Origin: an uncultured Planctomycetaceae bacterium
GTDB lineage: Bacteria > Planctomycetota > Planctomycetia > Pirellulales > Pirellulaceae
Direction: 5' to 3'
Assembly (NCBI GenBank): GCA_903863885.1
Contig: CAIPEB010000733.1
Location: 1-48,977 of the forward strand
DNA: 48,977 nucleotides
Shown: positions 35,349-43,342 of the stretch, in pieces
Numbering within the stretch: the first letter of the stretch is position 1
How the letters are laid out: each line of letters begins with the position of its first letter
Program-made: the position numbers and the translations under genes
The notes under the pieces: model-generated
The model's database searches: none
What the model was told of the DNA's origin: nothing
What the model saw: only the letters and a program-made list of their open reading frames with translations

Positions 35349-36749
35349 CTATACCGTGATGGGGAGGCAATCGGTTGCGGACGGAGAGAAGGTCCGTGCA
35401 TCGAGCACCGACCCTGAATAAGTGCTTTCGGCCAACGCGATGGTTCGATAGCTCAGATTGGCCTGCCAGGCAAACAACGTGGAATCCGCGTGCCCCGTTG
35501 CTTTCAGCGTGCGGCCTGCCTTTTCCTTCAGCACGCGAAGGTCGTACATTCGCCTTCCGCAATCGCGCAACACGTGGGTCAACTCGCCGACACTCATGTT
35601 CTTCGGCTGAAAGACCACCTCGGTCATGTTGTAACGGTCCCAGTCATCGGGAAAGTTCGTGTGCAGCAGGCGGTTCTCTTCCCGCAATTGGCGGAATACG
35701 CGGGTTCCCGGCAGCGGTGTCAGCACGGTGCCCTGCATAGCGTCTACGCCGCTGTTGATCATGTACTCGGTGCGGCGATAGAGCTTCTCCGGGGTATCGC
35801 TGTCCAGGCCAAAGATGAACGCACCCAGGACCGCGATGCCGGCCTTATGAATGCGGTCGAAAGCCCCGGAGTAGGCGGATGCGCTGCGGCTGAGATTCAG
35901 TCGCTTGTTGACTCCGGCAAGCGCCTCATCGACTTCGGCCTCAAGGCCCACGAAAATCATGCGGCATCCCGCTTGATATGCCGACTCCAACAGCACTTCG
36001 TCATCCGCAACGTTCAGCGATGCCTGGCAAAGCCATCGCTTGTTCAGTCCCCGGCTCGCCATTCCCTGGAACAACTCCAACGCCTGCTGACGATCGTGCG
36101 GACCGTAGCCGACAATGTTGTCGTCGACAAAGAACAGCAACTCCTGAGGAATTGTCTCCAACTCGTTCAGCACCTGCTCCGGCGGACGCCGGCGATAGCG
36201 CCGGCCATTGAACTCGGTGACCGAACAAAAATCGCAGTCCATCGGGCAGCCTCGCGATGTCTGGATTGATGCGAATTTGTATCCCGGGTTGAGCATGGTC
36301 CGCCTGGGAGTCTTCAGGTTATGGAGTTGCTCTCCGCTGCCGCGATAGATCGACTTCAACCCGCCGGACGCGACGTCGTCCAGGACGTTGTGCCAGACGG
36401 ATTCCACTTCGCCGATGACGACTGCATCCACAAACTGCAAAGCCTCATCGGGGCAGACCGAGGCGTGAATACCGCCCATGACCACGGGCACTCGGTGTGC
36501 ACGGTAGATACTCGCGATTTCGTAGGCCCGCTTGGCTGCAGAACTGAACGCCGTGATACCGACCAGATCAGCGTCCCGAAAAGAAAACGTCTCGAAGTTC
36601 TCGTCAACGAGTTCCACTTCCCAGTTGTCGGGAGTCAGCGAAGCGACGATCGCCAGTCCCAGGGGTGAAAACCGAGAGTTGGGGCTGACGGAAAGCCCGG
36701 TGCGCAGAGGACTTGGATTGACGAGTACCAGTTTCTTGCATTTCGCCAT
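35349..36749 (-). CDS. B12-binding domain radical SAM protein
   Basis: A 466-residue protein with an N-terminal cobalamin-binding-like Rossmann domain (LGLAIVASL, DLVGITAFSS, VVMGGIHASVCPDEAL) and a radical SAM barrel. C168, C172 and C175 in SRGCPMDCDFCS bind the [4Fe-4S] cluster that cleaves S-adenosylmethionine. It continues with the conserved FVDDNI segment, GLEAEVDE and TPLPGTRVFRQL. Such B-class enzymes methylate or rearrange unactivated carbons in lipids, cofactors or natural products. It follows another radical SAM gene on the same strand by 170 bp, so the two may act on one pathway. The product is unknown. Confidence 0.9.
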   Translation of the reverse strand: MAKCKKLVLVNPSPLRTGLSVSPNSRFSPLGLAIVASLTPDNWEVELVDENFETFSFRDADLVGITAFSSAAKRAYEIASIYRAHRVPVVMGGIHASVCPDEALQFVDAVVIGEVESVWHNVLDDVASGGLKSIYRGSGEQLHNLKTPRRTMLNPGYKFASIQTSRGCPMDCDFCSVTEFNGRRYRRRPPEQVLNELETIPQELLFFVDDNIVGYGPHDRQQALELFQGMASRGLNKRWLCQASLNVADDEVLLESAYQAGCRMIFVGLEAEVDEALAGVNKRLNLSRSASAYSGAFDRIHKAGIAVLGAFIFGLDSDTPEKLYRRTEYMINSGVDAMQGTVLTPLPGTRVFRQLREENRLLHTNFPDDWDRYNMTEVVFQPKNMSVGELTHVLRDCGRRMYDLRVLKEKAGRTLKATGHADSTLFAWQANLSYRTIALAESTYSGSVLDARTFSPSATDCLPITV

Positions 36750-36919
36750 AAGGATCTCGATGACGATTTCTACAGCGGCCGAACGGCGGCTTGCGATCGC
36801 CGAAGCAGCCAGAGTCGTTTTTTTTGGTTACTTCCTCTGTCGCAGGCGACAGTCATTGCGACAAACGGGAACAGCGCCACAGTTTTCAGAATGAGACCAG
36901 GAACGGAATTGCCGTGCGT

Positions 36920-38392
36920 CTATGGGGACGCGGACCGAATCGGTGCGCCGGCCGGGTCAGGCAGCGTCACGCTCGGTTTGCCGGCGGCTCGAGCGCCCGC
37001 CGGCGACCTCAACCTGGCGCTTATCTTACGTGACATCTGCGTGGCGACCAGTCGGGTCAGGAAGAAGGGAATAGTCAACAAGGCCTTGGCCTGCAATCTC
37101 CAGTTCAGAATCCGCATGAGCTTGAAGACCACTCTGGCTACGTGCAGCGGCCTATAAAACTGACGGTCGATTTGTTTTCGCAGGTTCGCGATCCGTTGTG
37201 ACGAGCAGTGGTCGCTGTAGACAAAGCCGTCGCTGTCGATCCTGTAGCCCGGAGTCTTCTCGACCAATTCGAGCAATCCCGAATACCGTTCGCAACGCAG
37301 TCGCGAGACGTGAATCAGATCTACGCCCAGCGACTTCGCGAACGAGGCCGTCGACAGCATCTGCTCCTCGGTTTCACCCAGGTTCCCCAGAATGAAGTAT
37401 CCATTGATGATCATCTTTGACTTGCGAAGCACGCTGAAATGCTGCCGCACTTGCTCGATATTGAACCCCTTGCCCATGGACTTGAGCGTTGCGTCCTGGG
37501 TTGATTCAACGCCGATCAGGAGCGAAAGGAATCCGGCCTGCTCCATCTTGCGCAACACGTCGGGGCGTTTAGCGATCTCCAGCCTCGCGTTGACGATGTA
37601 GTGCTTGCGAATCCCCTTCGCGATCAGCAAGTCGCAGATTTCGATCACTCGGTCGGGTTGGTGTGTGAATACGTCATCGACAAAGAAGATCAGATCTGCG
37701 TTGATTTGCGAGATCTCACGCACAATCGACTCGGCCGACCTGGACGCCCAGGGACGTTTCACCCCCCATGGATTGAGCGCAAAACTGCAGAACTTGCAAT
37801 TGAACGGGCAGCCGCGTGAACCGGCAACCATGTCCGTCCTGATGCCCGTGCTGACGCCTTTGCTGGTCAGGTGGTAGGCGCGCCGGCGCAGATCGCGGGC
37901 CGGCAGCAATTCGTCGCTCAGCGGCATGTTGGCTCGGGGCGGATTGTGCACCAATTCGCCGTTTGGGCCGCGATACGACAGTCCTGCGACGTCCGGCCAG
38001 GCGACTCCCGAGGCAATCTCTGCAACTGCCCGCTCCCCATCGCCGCATACGACAGCGTTCACGTTGGGACACGACTTCAACCAAACGCCCGGGTCCTCGG
38101 TGGCAGTTCGCCCGCCCAGGATGACCGTCAGGCTTGGGGGGAGCGAATTGATGTCGCGGCGGATCAGGTCCAGATCGATGGGCCAATTCACGGAATAGCA
38201 GATCAAATCTGTTTCCGGCCTGATGAAGGGCAACACACTCGGCGTGCGTTGGTGCCGGAAATTCACCAGATCAATCCGTTCGGCAAACGGTCGCAGTGCC
38301 GCGGCAATGTACTCCACCCCCAGCGGCGGGAAAGAAGTCATTGAACTCGCGGTCCGGCGATAGGGATAAACGCACAGTACGTGACGGAACAT
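36920..38392 (-). CDS. B12-binding domain radical SAM protein
   Basis: A protein of about 490 residues with an N-terminal B12-binding-like domain (FPPLGVEYIAAALRP, VILGGRTATEDP, VVCGDGERAV) and a radical SAM domain with C195, C199 and C202 in GSRGCPFNCKFCS. IFFVDDVF, LIGVESTQD and GYFILGNLGETEE are typical of the family. The C-terminus is basic and partly hydrophobic, suggesting membrane contact and a lipid substrate. The ATG at 38392 is taken because the conserved sequence begins there; the frame opening at 38563 adds 57 residues without family resemblance. It shares a direction with the second radical SAM gene downstream. Confidence 0.88.
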   Translation of the reverse strand: MFRHVLCVYPYRRTASSMTSFPPLGVEYIAAALRPFAERIDLVNFRHQRTPSVLPFIRPETDLICYSVNWPIDLDLIRRDINSLPPSLTVILGGRTATEDPGVWLKSCPNVNAVVCGDGERAVAEIASGVAWPDVAGLSYRGPNGELVHNPPRANMPLSDELLPARDLRRRAYHLTSKGVSTGIRTDMVAGSRGCPFNCKFCSFALNPWGVKRPWASRSAESIVREISQINADLIFFVDDVFTHQPDRVIEICDLLIAKGIRKHYIVNARLEIAKRPDVLRKMEQAGFLSLLIGVESTQDATLKSMGKGFNIEQVRQHFSVLRKSKMIINGYFILGNLGETEEQMLSTASFAKSLGVDLIHVSRLRCERYSGLLELVEKTPGYRIDSDGFVYSDHCSSQRIANLRKQIDRQFYRPLHVARVVFKLMRILNWRLQAKALLTIPFFLTRLVATQMSRKISARLRSPAGARAAGKPSVTLPDPAGAPIRSASP

Positions 38393-38673
38393 GCGCACCC
38401 CGCCTTTGATCAAGTTCGACGTGACTCTGCCCCGCAAAACGCACGACGCAGACCGGACAGTATTCTCAACCGTGTGCGTCAACCAGTACGTGTGCGCAAA
38501 CCGTACATTCGTGGAGTCAGTACGGACGGCGTTCTGAAGAGATAGGAAAAAGTCAATCCGCACATCGTAGCATGATATTGCGAAAGCAACTATGTCGAAA
38601 GCGTCCCGCCCCCGGCAGGGTGAGAGATTATCGCAGATTCAACTGCAATCCGATTTGCGGACCGGAGCAGGAC

Positions 38674-38733
38674 GGCGCGAAACATTCTGATTGAGAATTC
38701 GGTGATATCACCTGCAATCAAACACTTCGCGCC
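38674..38733. promoter_or_regulatory. Nested inverted-repeat structure
   Basis: Three near-concentric pairs are present: GGCGCGAA (38674) with TTCGCGCC (38726), TGATTG (38688) with CAATCA (38715), and the perfect palindrome GGTGATATCACC at 38701-38712. Reading left to right, the whole could form one long hairpin with the palindrome near its loop. It lies in the 494-bp gap between the RNA-binding protein gene and a radical SAM gene, both on the minus strand. It may be a terminator, a leader structure or a cluster of operators. The rest of that gap has no recognised gene. Confidence 0.5.
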
Positions 38734-38886
38734 GCCCGCGCAATCGTGCCCGGATGTCATGAGACTCGAGCACGAAAAACCCGACTTCAGACCGCCGGCA
38801 ACCGACATGCGGTCTGCCGCAGCCTGTCGATATCCACTCCGCACATACTCCGGCCGAACATGTGCGAGATGACGTCGAATCCTGGT

Positions 38887-39216
38887 TTAGTAGCGTCGGC
38901 CACCGCCGCCGCCGCCGTAACCACCACGTCCGCCCGATCGACCACCGCCGCCGCCACGGTCCTCTCGGGGACGAGCCTCGTTGACCGTCAGAGCGCGCCC
39001 GTCGACGTCTTTTCCGTTGAGAGCACTGATCGCCGCCTGGGCCTCTTGCGCGTTGCTCATTTCGACAAACGCAAACCCCTTCGATCGTCCTGTGTCGCGG
39101 TCCATGATCACTTGGGCCGACTCAACTGCACCGAAACTCTCGAACATCGATCGCAAATCGCTGTCGGTCGTACCGTAGGTCAAGTTACCGACATAAAGCT
39201 TCTTCGTCACTTCCAT
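38887..39216 (-). CDS. Glycine-rich RNA-binding protein (RRM)
   Basis: A 109-residue protein with one RNA recognition motif: RNP2 is LYVGNL (7-12) and RNP1 is KGFAFVEM (about 46-53). A short glycine/arginine-rich tail (RGGGGGRSGGRGGYGGG) follows, a common RNA-binding and low-complexity end. Bacterial members bind single-stranded RNA and are often cold-induced. GGAG lies one base before the ATG but seven before the GTG of codon 3, so the true start may be 39210, giving MTKKLYVGNL. No gene was seen in the 219 bp upstream; it may hold a long leader. The neighbouring nested hairpin could be its 3' structure. Confidence 0.93.
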   Translation of the reverse strand: MEVTKKLYVGNLTYGTTDSDLRSMFESFGAVESAQVIMDRDTGRSKGFAFVEMSNAQEAQAAISALNGKDVDGRALTVNEARPREDRGGGGGRSGGRGGYGGGGGGRRY

Positions 39217-39435
39217 TCTCCATCAAGACAACAAACCAAACAGTGAGTCAGCCCACAGTGGACCGATCATTGAACAACGCCTCGCCAACGCCGCCGACAC
39301 AGTGAACGGGACCGCTAATGAGGCGAATCTCCGTTGCGTTCGAAGCGCGATTTCCGTCGAATTCGCGACTTTCGGCCGAATCATGCAATCCGGCGTGCCG
39401 AAAGGTCGGTCAATACACCTTCGCTTCAGTGCGGA

Positions 39436-39693
39436 TCAGCGCGGGGAGGCAACAAACTCGTACCCGCAGCCGCAGTTCTTAATCCGGACATGCAGTTTCG
39501 CGCTGCACTTCGGGCACTTCTTCATATTCCAGACAAGCCTCTCCGGCACCTTGATTTTCGCCTTTCGCTTGGCAGCGGCCGTCTTTTCGGCAACAAGCTG
39601 CCGTTTCTGCTTCTCGTCCGCCAATGCGACGGAACACTGCGGGTGAATTCCGCCGGATGAATAGGAGGACTGCCCGCAGACGGGGCAGATCAC
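39436..39693 (-). CDS. Small zinc-ribbon protein
   Basis: An 85-residue protein with two Cys pairs at each end: ICPVCGQ...HPQC near the start and KKCPKCSAKLHV...NCGCGYEF near the end. Between them lies a lysine/alanine-rich helix. The frame is open to 39969, but that extension has no resemblance to a protein. GTG at 39693 with GAGG upstream starts directly at the first Cys pair. It probably binds nucleic acid or a protein partner through two zinc sites. The function is unknown. Confidence 0.7.
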   Translation of the reverse strand: MICPVCGQSSYSSGGIHPQCSVALADEKQKRQLVAEKTAAAKRKAKIKVPERLVWNMKKCPKCSAKLHVRIKNCGCGYEFVASPR

Positions 39694-39961
39694 CCCGCCT
39701 CGGCTAACCGCCACGTGAACACGCGCTTTTGACACGGCAGATGTTCTCGATTGGGAAACGATCAGGTACCTGGGCCGGTTGCGGGCCGCACCGATGCGAA
39801 TCAGCCGTGCGCCGTCATCCCGCTTTTGCACCAGCAAAAAGTGTATCTGCAAAACGAGGAACCCACAAGCCCAGGCCGCCCGGTGAGCTATCACGACCGG
39901 CCCGCCGATGCGGACGGTGTTCCGTCCGCGCCGAGCAGAACTTCTTCTTTTCCTCGGGGAA

Positions 39962-40198
39962 TCACCCACCCTTCACCGGCCCGCCGCAGTGCGGACAGGC
40001 CGCGGCCCGCACGGATATGAACTGATGGCAGTCGGGGCAGGGCCGGAGATGCGGATTGTCCGTCCAGACAGTGCTCGGCCGTTTCGCGGCAAGCAGAATC
40101 ACAAGCCCGGCCACAAGTGCCCCGCTCACGACGAGGAAGCCGAGAATGCCGAGAACGATCACCAGCTCCATGGCACCGATTCCGAACATGGCAAGCAT
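39962..40198 (-). CDS. Small membrane-anchored zinc-ribbon protein
   Basis: A 78-residue protein with one membrane helix (about 10-38, LVIVLGILGFLVVSGALVAG), a short linker and a C-terminal zinc ribbon CPDCHQF...ACPHCGG. GAGGTGA lies just before the ATG. It starts only three bases past the stop of the hydrolase at 40202, so the two share an operon. The role is unknown; the ribbon would face the cytoplasm in a type II topology. Confidence 0.75.
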   Translation of the reverse strand: MLAMFGIGAMELVIVLGILGFLVVSGALVAGLVILLAAKRPSTVWTDNPHLRPCPDCHQFISVRAAACPHCGGPVKGG

Positions 40199-40201
40199 CC
40201 T

Positions 40202-40825
40202 TCACCTCTTTGACCCGCAGCGTTCAAACCGTCCGGACTTCAGGAAAGTCGCCGCGAGCCGAGCGGGCGCAGGCGATAACAGCAGCGAATTGTGCGACGC
40301 GTTCAGCACCAGATGATCACTCTCCCCTGCCACGTGCGTATGCGAGACGGGCACGAGCAAATCAAATCGAGCGGCCAGTACTCCCAAGTCCAGCGAGCAT
40401 TCGGCGGGAAGTCTGCAGGCGGCGCTGTCTGCGCGATCGGAAAGATCCGCGATGCCGCGGAATAGCCGGCCGAACAGCGGAGCGGCCAAGCGTGCGGCAG
40501 GCGTACCGCGATTCGGCGGAGCCAGCAGCACGATACGACCCAGATTCGCCACTGCCCCCTCCGACAACGCAGCTCGCACGACGATCGCTCCCATGCTGTG
40601 AGCGACTATGTGGATGCGCCGTTCGTGGACAAGCGACTTGGATATGTACTCGTAAAATCGGGCCGCATGTGCCGCCATGTTCCGACGCAGACTCGGATAG
40701 CCCCAATTGATCACGCGGTATCCGTGCGACCGAAGCCGCCAGCACAGCGGCAGCATCCACAAACGGATGCTCGCGAATCCGTGCACGACAACCACCACTT
40801 CACCATCATCCGCAGCCATCCGCAT
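40202..40825 (-). CDS. Alpha/beta hydrolase, lipase/esterase-like
   Basis: A 207-residue alpha/beta-hydrolase. The oxyanion segment VVVVHGF, the nucleophile elbow IVAHSMGA and PPNRGTPAA near the cap are characteristic of the PGAP1/DUF676 lipase-like group. The acid and histidine are probably in the VSHTHVAGESDH segment and later. No signal peptide is visible. The substrate could be a lipid or ester. Confidence 0.82.
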   Translation of the reverse strand: MRMAADDGEVVVVVHGFASIRLWMLPLCWRLRSHGYRVINWGYPSLRRNMAAHAARFYEYISKSLVHERRIHIVAHSMGAIVVRAALSEGAVANLGRIVLLAPPNRGTPAARLAAPLFGRLFRGIADLSDRADSAACRLPAECSLDLGVLAARFDLLVPVSHTHVAGESDHLVLNASHNSLLLSPAPARLAATFLKSGRFERCGSKR

Positions 40826-40865
40826 TGCCTTCGGTTTGCCCGCCAGTTTCCGGAGTGCTCCGCTG

Positions 40866-41855
40866 CTATTCCGTTTCCACGCGTTCTTTCAGAAACCGCG
40901 CCAACGACACCTTCCACTGATCCGGAAACGCGGTCAGGCACGACTCGTGACCGACTCCGGCGAACAGCAACACCTGTTTCGGTGCCGGAAGTCCGTCGAA
41001 AACGGCCATCGTCTGCTCTTTGGTCACGCGCGTATCTTGTTCGCCGCTCATCAACAGCACCGGACAGTGGACGTGTGCGGCGTATTCGGCCGGGTTGTGG
41101 CGAAAGCCCGAGTATCCGTGCTGAACGCCTCCCCAAAACACCAGGAGTTCCGCACAGGGAAACGACGGTACACCCATCGCACGAAAACGATTTCTTACAG
41201 TCGACAACAGGCGGTCAAACGGGCACTCCAGCACAACAGCCTGCGGCTGCAGTTCGAAGCAGTCGACAGCTCGAAGGACGGCGGCCGCCCCCATCGATCT
41301 CCCGAACAGAATCGGCTTACTGTTGAAAAGTCTGCGTTTTGCATACCTGCAAGCCGCCGCGACATCATCCGCCTCACGGAAGCCGATCGTTGTTTCACTC
41401 CCGCTCGAGCCGCCGCAACCGCGGAAATCGACGAGCAGTGTTGAATAGCCCAGTTCATGCCATACCCTGGCATCGGGCAGCAAAGACGATTTGCTGGTAC
41501 CGTATCCGTGAAACAGAATGCACAGCCCTCGATCGCCGCGGCACGGAATGTACCAGGCATCGTACGTCGTGCCGTCATCACCGTGGAACCGATGGGACTC
41601 GAACGCCAGTCCGACGGATTGCGGATCAGCCGTGTTCTGAGGCCTGGGAAGCCGGACGCCAGTCACCAGCACTTTCATCTTCTCGAGCGACGTCAGCTCT
41701 TCCGGCCTGCCTGTTCTGGCAACTGTCGAGGCGAAGTGCGTCATCGAATAGGCGTGGATGCACGCGAGGCAATTAAGAGCCGCGAATCCGGCAAACAGCG
41801 TCAGGCCGGCCGCAGAGCCTGGATGTCGAATTATCCAACGCGCCAGCTTTTTCAT
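40866..41855 (-). CDS. Membrane-anchored alpha/beta hydrolase
   Basis: A 329-residue protein with a single N-terminal membrane helix (about 12-32) and an alpha/beta-hydrolase domain. The motifs are LFHGYG (oxyanion), LFGRSMGAAAV (nucleophile serine), a strand with PVLLMSGEQDTRV (acid) and GVGHESCL (histidine). It resembles ABHD13/YfaM-like hydrolases. The ATG at 41855 is used; the frame extends by two codons to a TTG. It is upstream of, and same-strand with, the lipase-like gene, separated by 40 bp, so joint transcription is likely. Confidence 0.82.
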   Translation of the reverse strand: MKKLARWIIRHPGSAAGLTLFAGFAALNCLACIHAYSMTHFASTVARTGRPEELTSLEKMKVLVTGVRLPRPQNTADPQSVGLAFESHRFHGDDGTTYDAWYIPCRGDRGLCILFHGYGTSKSSLLPDARVWHELGYSTLLVDFRGCGGSSGSETTIGFREADDVAAACRYAKRRLFNSKPILFGRSMGAAAVLRAVDCFELQPQAVVLECPFDRLLSTVRNRFRAMGVPSFPCAELLVFWGGVQHGYSGFRHNPAEYAAHVHCPVLLMSGEQDTRVTKEQTMAVFDGLPAPKQVLLFAGVGHESCLTAFPDQWKVSLARFLKERVETE

Positions 41856-41867
41856 GCGCAACCCGGT

Positions 41868-41911
41868 GAGAAGAGGCCACGGATGAGCACGGTTTTACGC
41901 GGATCAAAACG
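41868..41911. repeat. Dispersed 'cacggat' intergenic repeat
   Basis: The segment AGAGGCCACGGATGAGCACGG is followed by GTTTTACGCGGATCAAAAC, which parallels the copy at 13220 (GGCCACAGAT...AAACGCGGATTAAATC). It sits immediately upstream of the alpha/beta-hydrolase start, on the far side from the SGNH gene. Confidence 0.55.
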
Positions 41912-42023
41912 CTCGGTTTGATGGTCGCTTTTCGCTCGCGAATCGACGTGCTTCGATCATTATGCCGGATATGAAAGACGTTCTTTCGCGAAAGACAACA
42001 CGGTCTGCATGGCCAAGTCAGTC

Positions 42024-43163
42024 CTATTCTTGGAAGTCCAGTCCGAGTTCTTGGCTGTACTTCTTGAGTTCTTTCCGCGGCATGCCGGGGGCCTGATCGG
42101 TAAGGCGGCGGCCGCATGGAACGACCGTTTCCCCCTTCTTCAGTTCGGCCAGTTTTGGCCGGACGGCATCGATCCCCTTCACGGCGGCAGCGGCGATCTC
42201 TGCATCCGACTTCAGCCGATTCGTTCCGGGCAGCAACGAAAAGTAGGTGTCGCCATCCTGCTGCCAGATGTACAGTTCCCAGCCCTTCATGGAATGGCTG
42301 CCACGAGCGGCGGCGGCCCCTGCGACTCCGGCCAGTTCGTTTGCGCCTACCACTTTCCACACGGTGTCCTGAATTACTTCGGCCAGCTTGGGATCCGCTA
42401 CCTTGTACGGCTCGCTCGGCAGCTTCTTCGGGTTTTCTCGGTAAATAGTGGCAAAGTAGGTGCAGCCCACCACATACGATCCGATGTTGTTCAAGTGGAT
42501 GCTGTCGGAAAATACGTCCTTGATTTGCTTGTGGCCCGGAACTTCGCCAGCCTTCATTCGCTGGTTCAACTCGTACATGACGTGCCCGACCGGGACCATC
42601 AGGACAGGCTTCTTCAGGTTTGGACAGGCCTTGCGAAGTTCCAGCGTCAATCGCTCGAAGTAGTCCTTCGTCTCGTTTGTCCCGTCCCATCCGCCGGTGT
42701 ACTTCTTCAACCACGCCGTATCAAAGTCGTCCTTGCCCTGCCGCGGCCACCGCGCGTAGACATATACCTGAACGTCGGGGCTCTTGGGCAGCGCCAAATC
42801 GATGAAGTTCTTGGCCATGGCCAAGTCGCCATCCTTGCCATCCAACTGCCGATCAAATGGCTGAAGGCTCAACACGTCCCACTCGTGGTCAGCCAGGGCG
42901 GTGGGGTAATGTCCGAACGGCTGTTCCTGGAAACCGTCCTTGGGATGCTCCCAGATCCACTGCAGCGGCGCACCAGGGATCATATGGCGTCCCCAGACCT
43001 GCTGGTGCCCTCGGCTTTTGGCCAGTTCCGCCAGCGCTCCGTAGTTGATGGTATCGGTGACGCTGTTTCCAATAAAGTACACCCGCAGAGTCTTGTTATC
43101 CTGGGCACATACATGGACGTTCGCCAACACAATCGCGGCAATCGCAAAACTGTATCGCATCAT
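42024..43163 (-). CDS. SGNH-like secreted hydrolase
   Basis: A 379-residue protein with a signal peptide (MRYSFAIAAIVLANVHVCA). The motif FIGNSVTDTINY provides an SGNH block I serine, and DSIHLNNIGSY provides the block V Asp-His pair. Members remove acyl groups from polysaccharides or lipids. A C-terminal region of about 110 residues beyond the core (from YRENPKKLP) includes a repeat-free alpha-helical stretch of unknown role. Tandem ATG codons at 43163 and 43160 follow AGGA; the frame extends to 43316 without support. It faces the large HzsA-like gene, divergent across 180 bp. Confidence 0.8.
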   Translation of the reverse strand: MMRYSFAIAAIVLANVHVCAQDNKTLRVYFIGNSVTDTINYGALAELAKSRGHQQVWGRHMIPGAPLQWIWEHPKDGFQEQPFGHYPTALADHEWDVLSLQPFDRQLDGKDGDLAMAKNFIDLALPKSPDVQVYVYARWPRQGKDDFDTAWLKKYTGGWDGTNETKDYFERLTLELRKACPNLKKPVLMVPVGHVMYELNQRMKAGEVPGHKQIKDVFSDSIHLNNIGSYVVGCTYFATIYRENPKKLPSEPYKVADPKLAEVIQDTVWKVVGANELAGVAGAAAARGSHSMKGWELYIWQQDGDTYFSLLPGTNRLKSDAEIAAAAVKGIDAVRPKLAELKKGETVVPCGRRLTDQAPGMPRKELKKYSQELGLDFQE

Positions 43164-43342
43164 CGCATCGTTCCTGAATTCCACGGTGTGTTTCAGATCC
43201 GCAGTCCATTGTAATAAATGTTCAAGATCGGGGAGGCAGCGGACGAAACACCGACGGCACCCTTTCTCGGCCCTCCAGACTCCAGACGTCGGACTTCGTA
43301 CAATGTTCCGCAGCAATCGATACGCTCAAACGGAGAACGACG

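Noticed and set aside
36818-36852. T-run with a neighbouring CTGTCG/CGACAG hairpin taken as a terminator
   Set aside because: The hairpin lies after the T-run on the plus strand, and on the minus strand the run is A, so neither orientation gives hairpin followed by U-tract.
39694-39969. N-terminal extension of the zinc-ribbon protein
   Set aside because: The extra 92 residues are low in family-like character, begin at a GTG overlapping the next gene, and a better start with GAGG exists at 39693.
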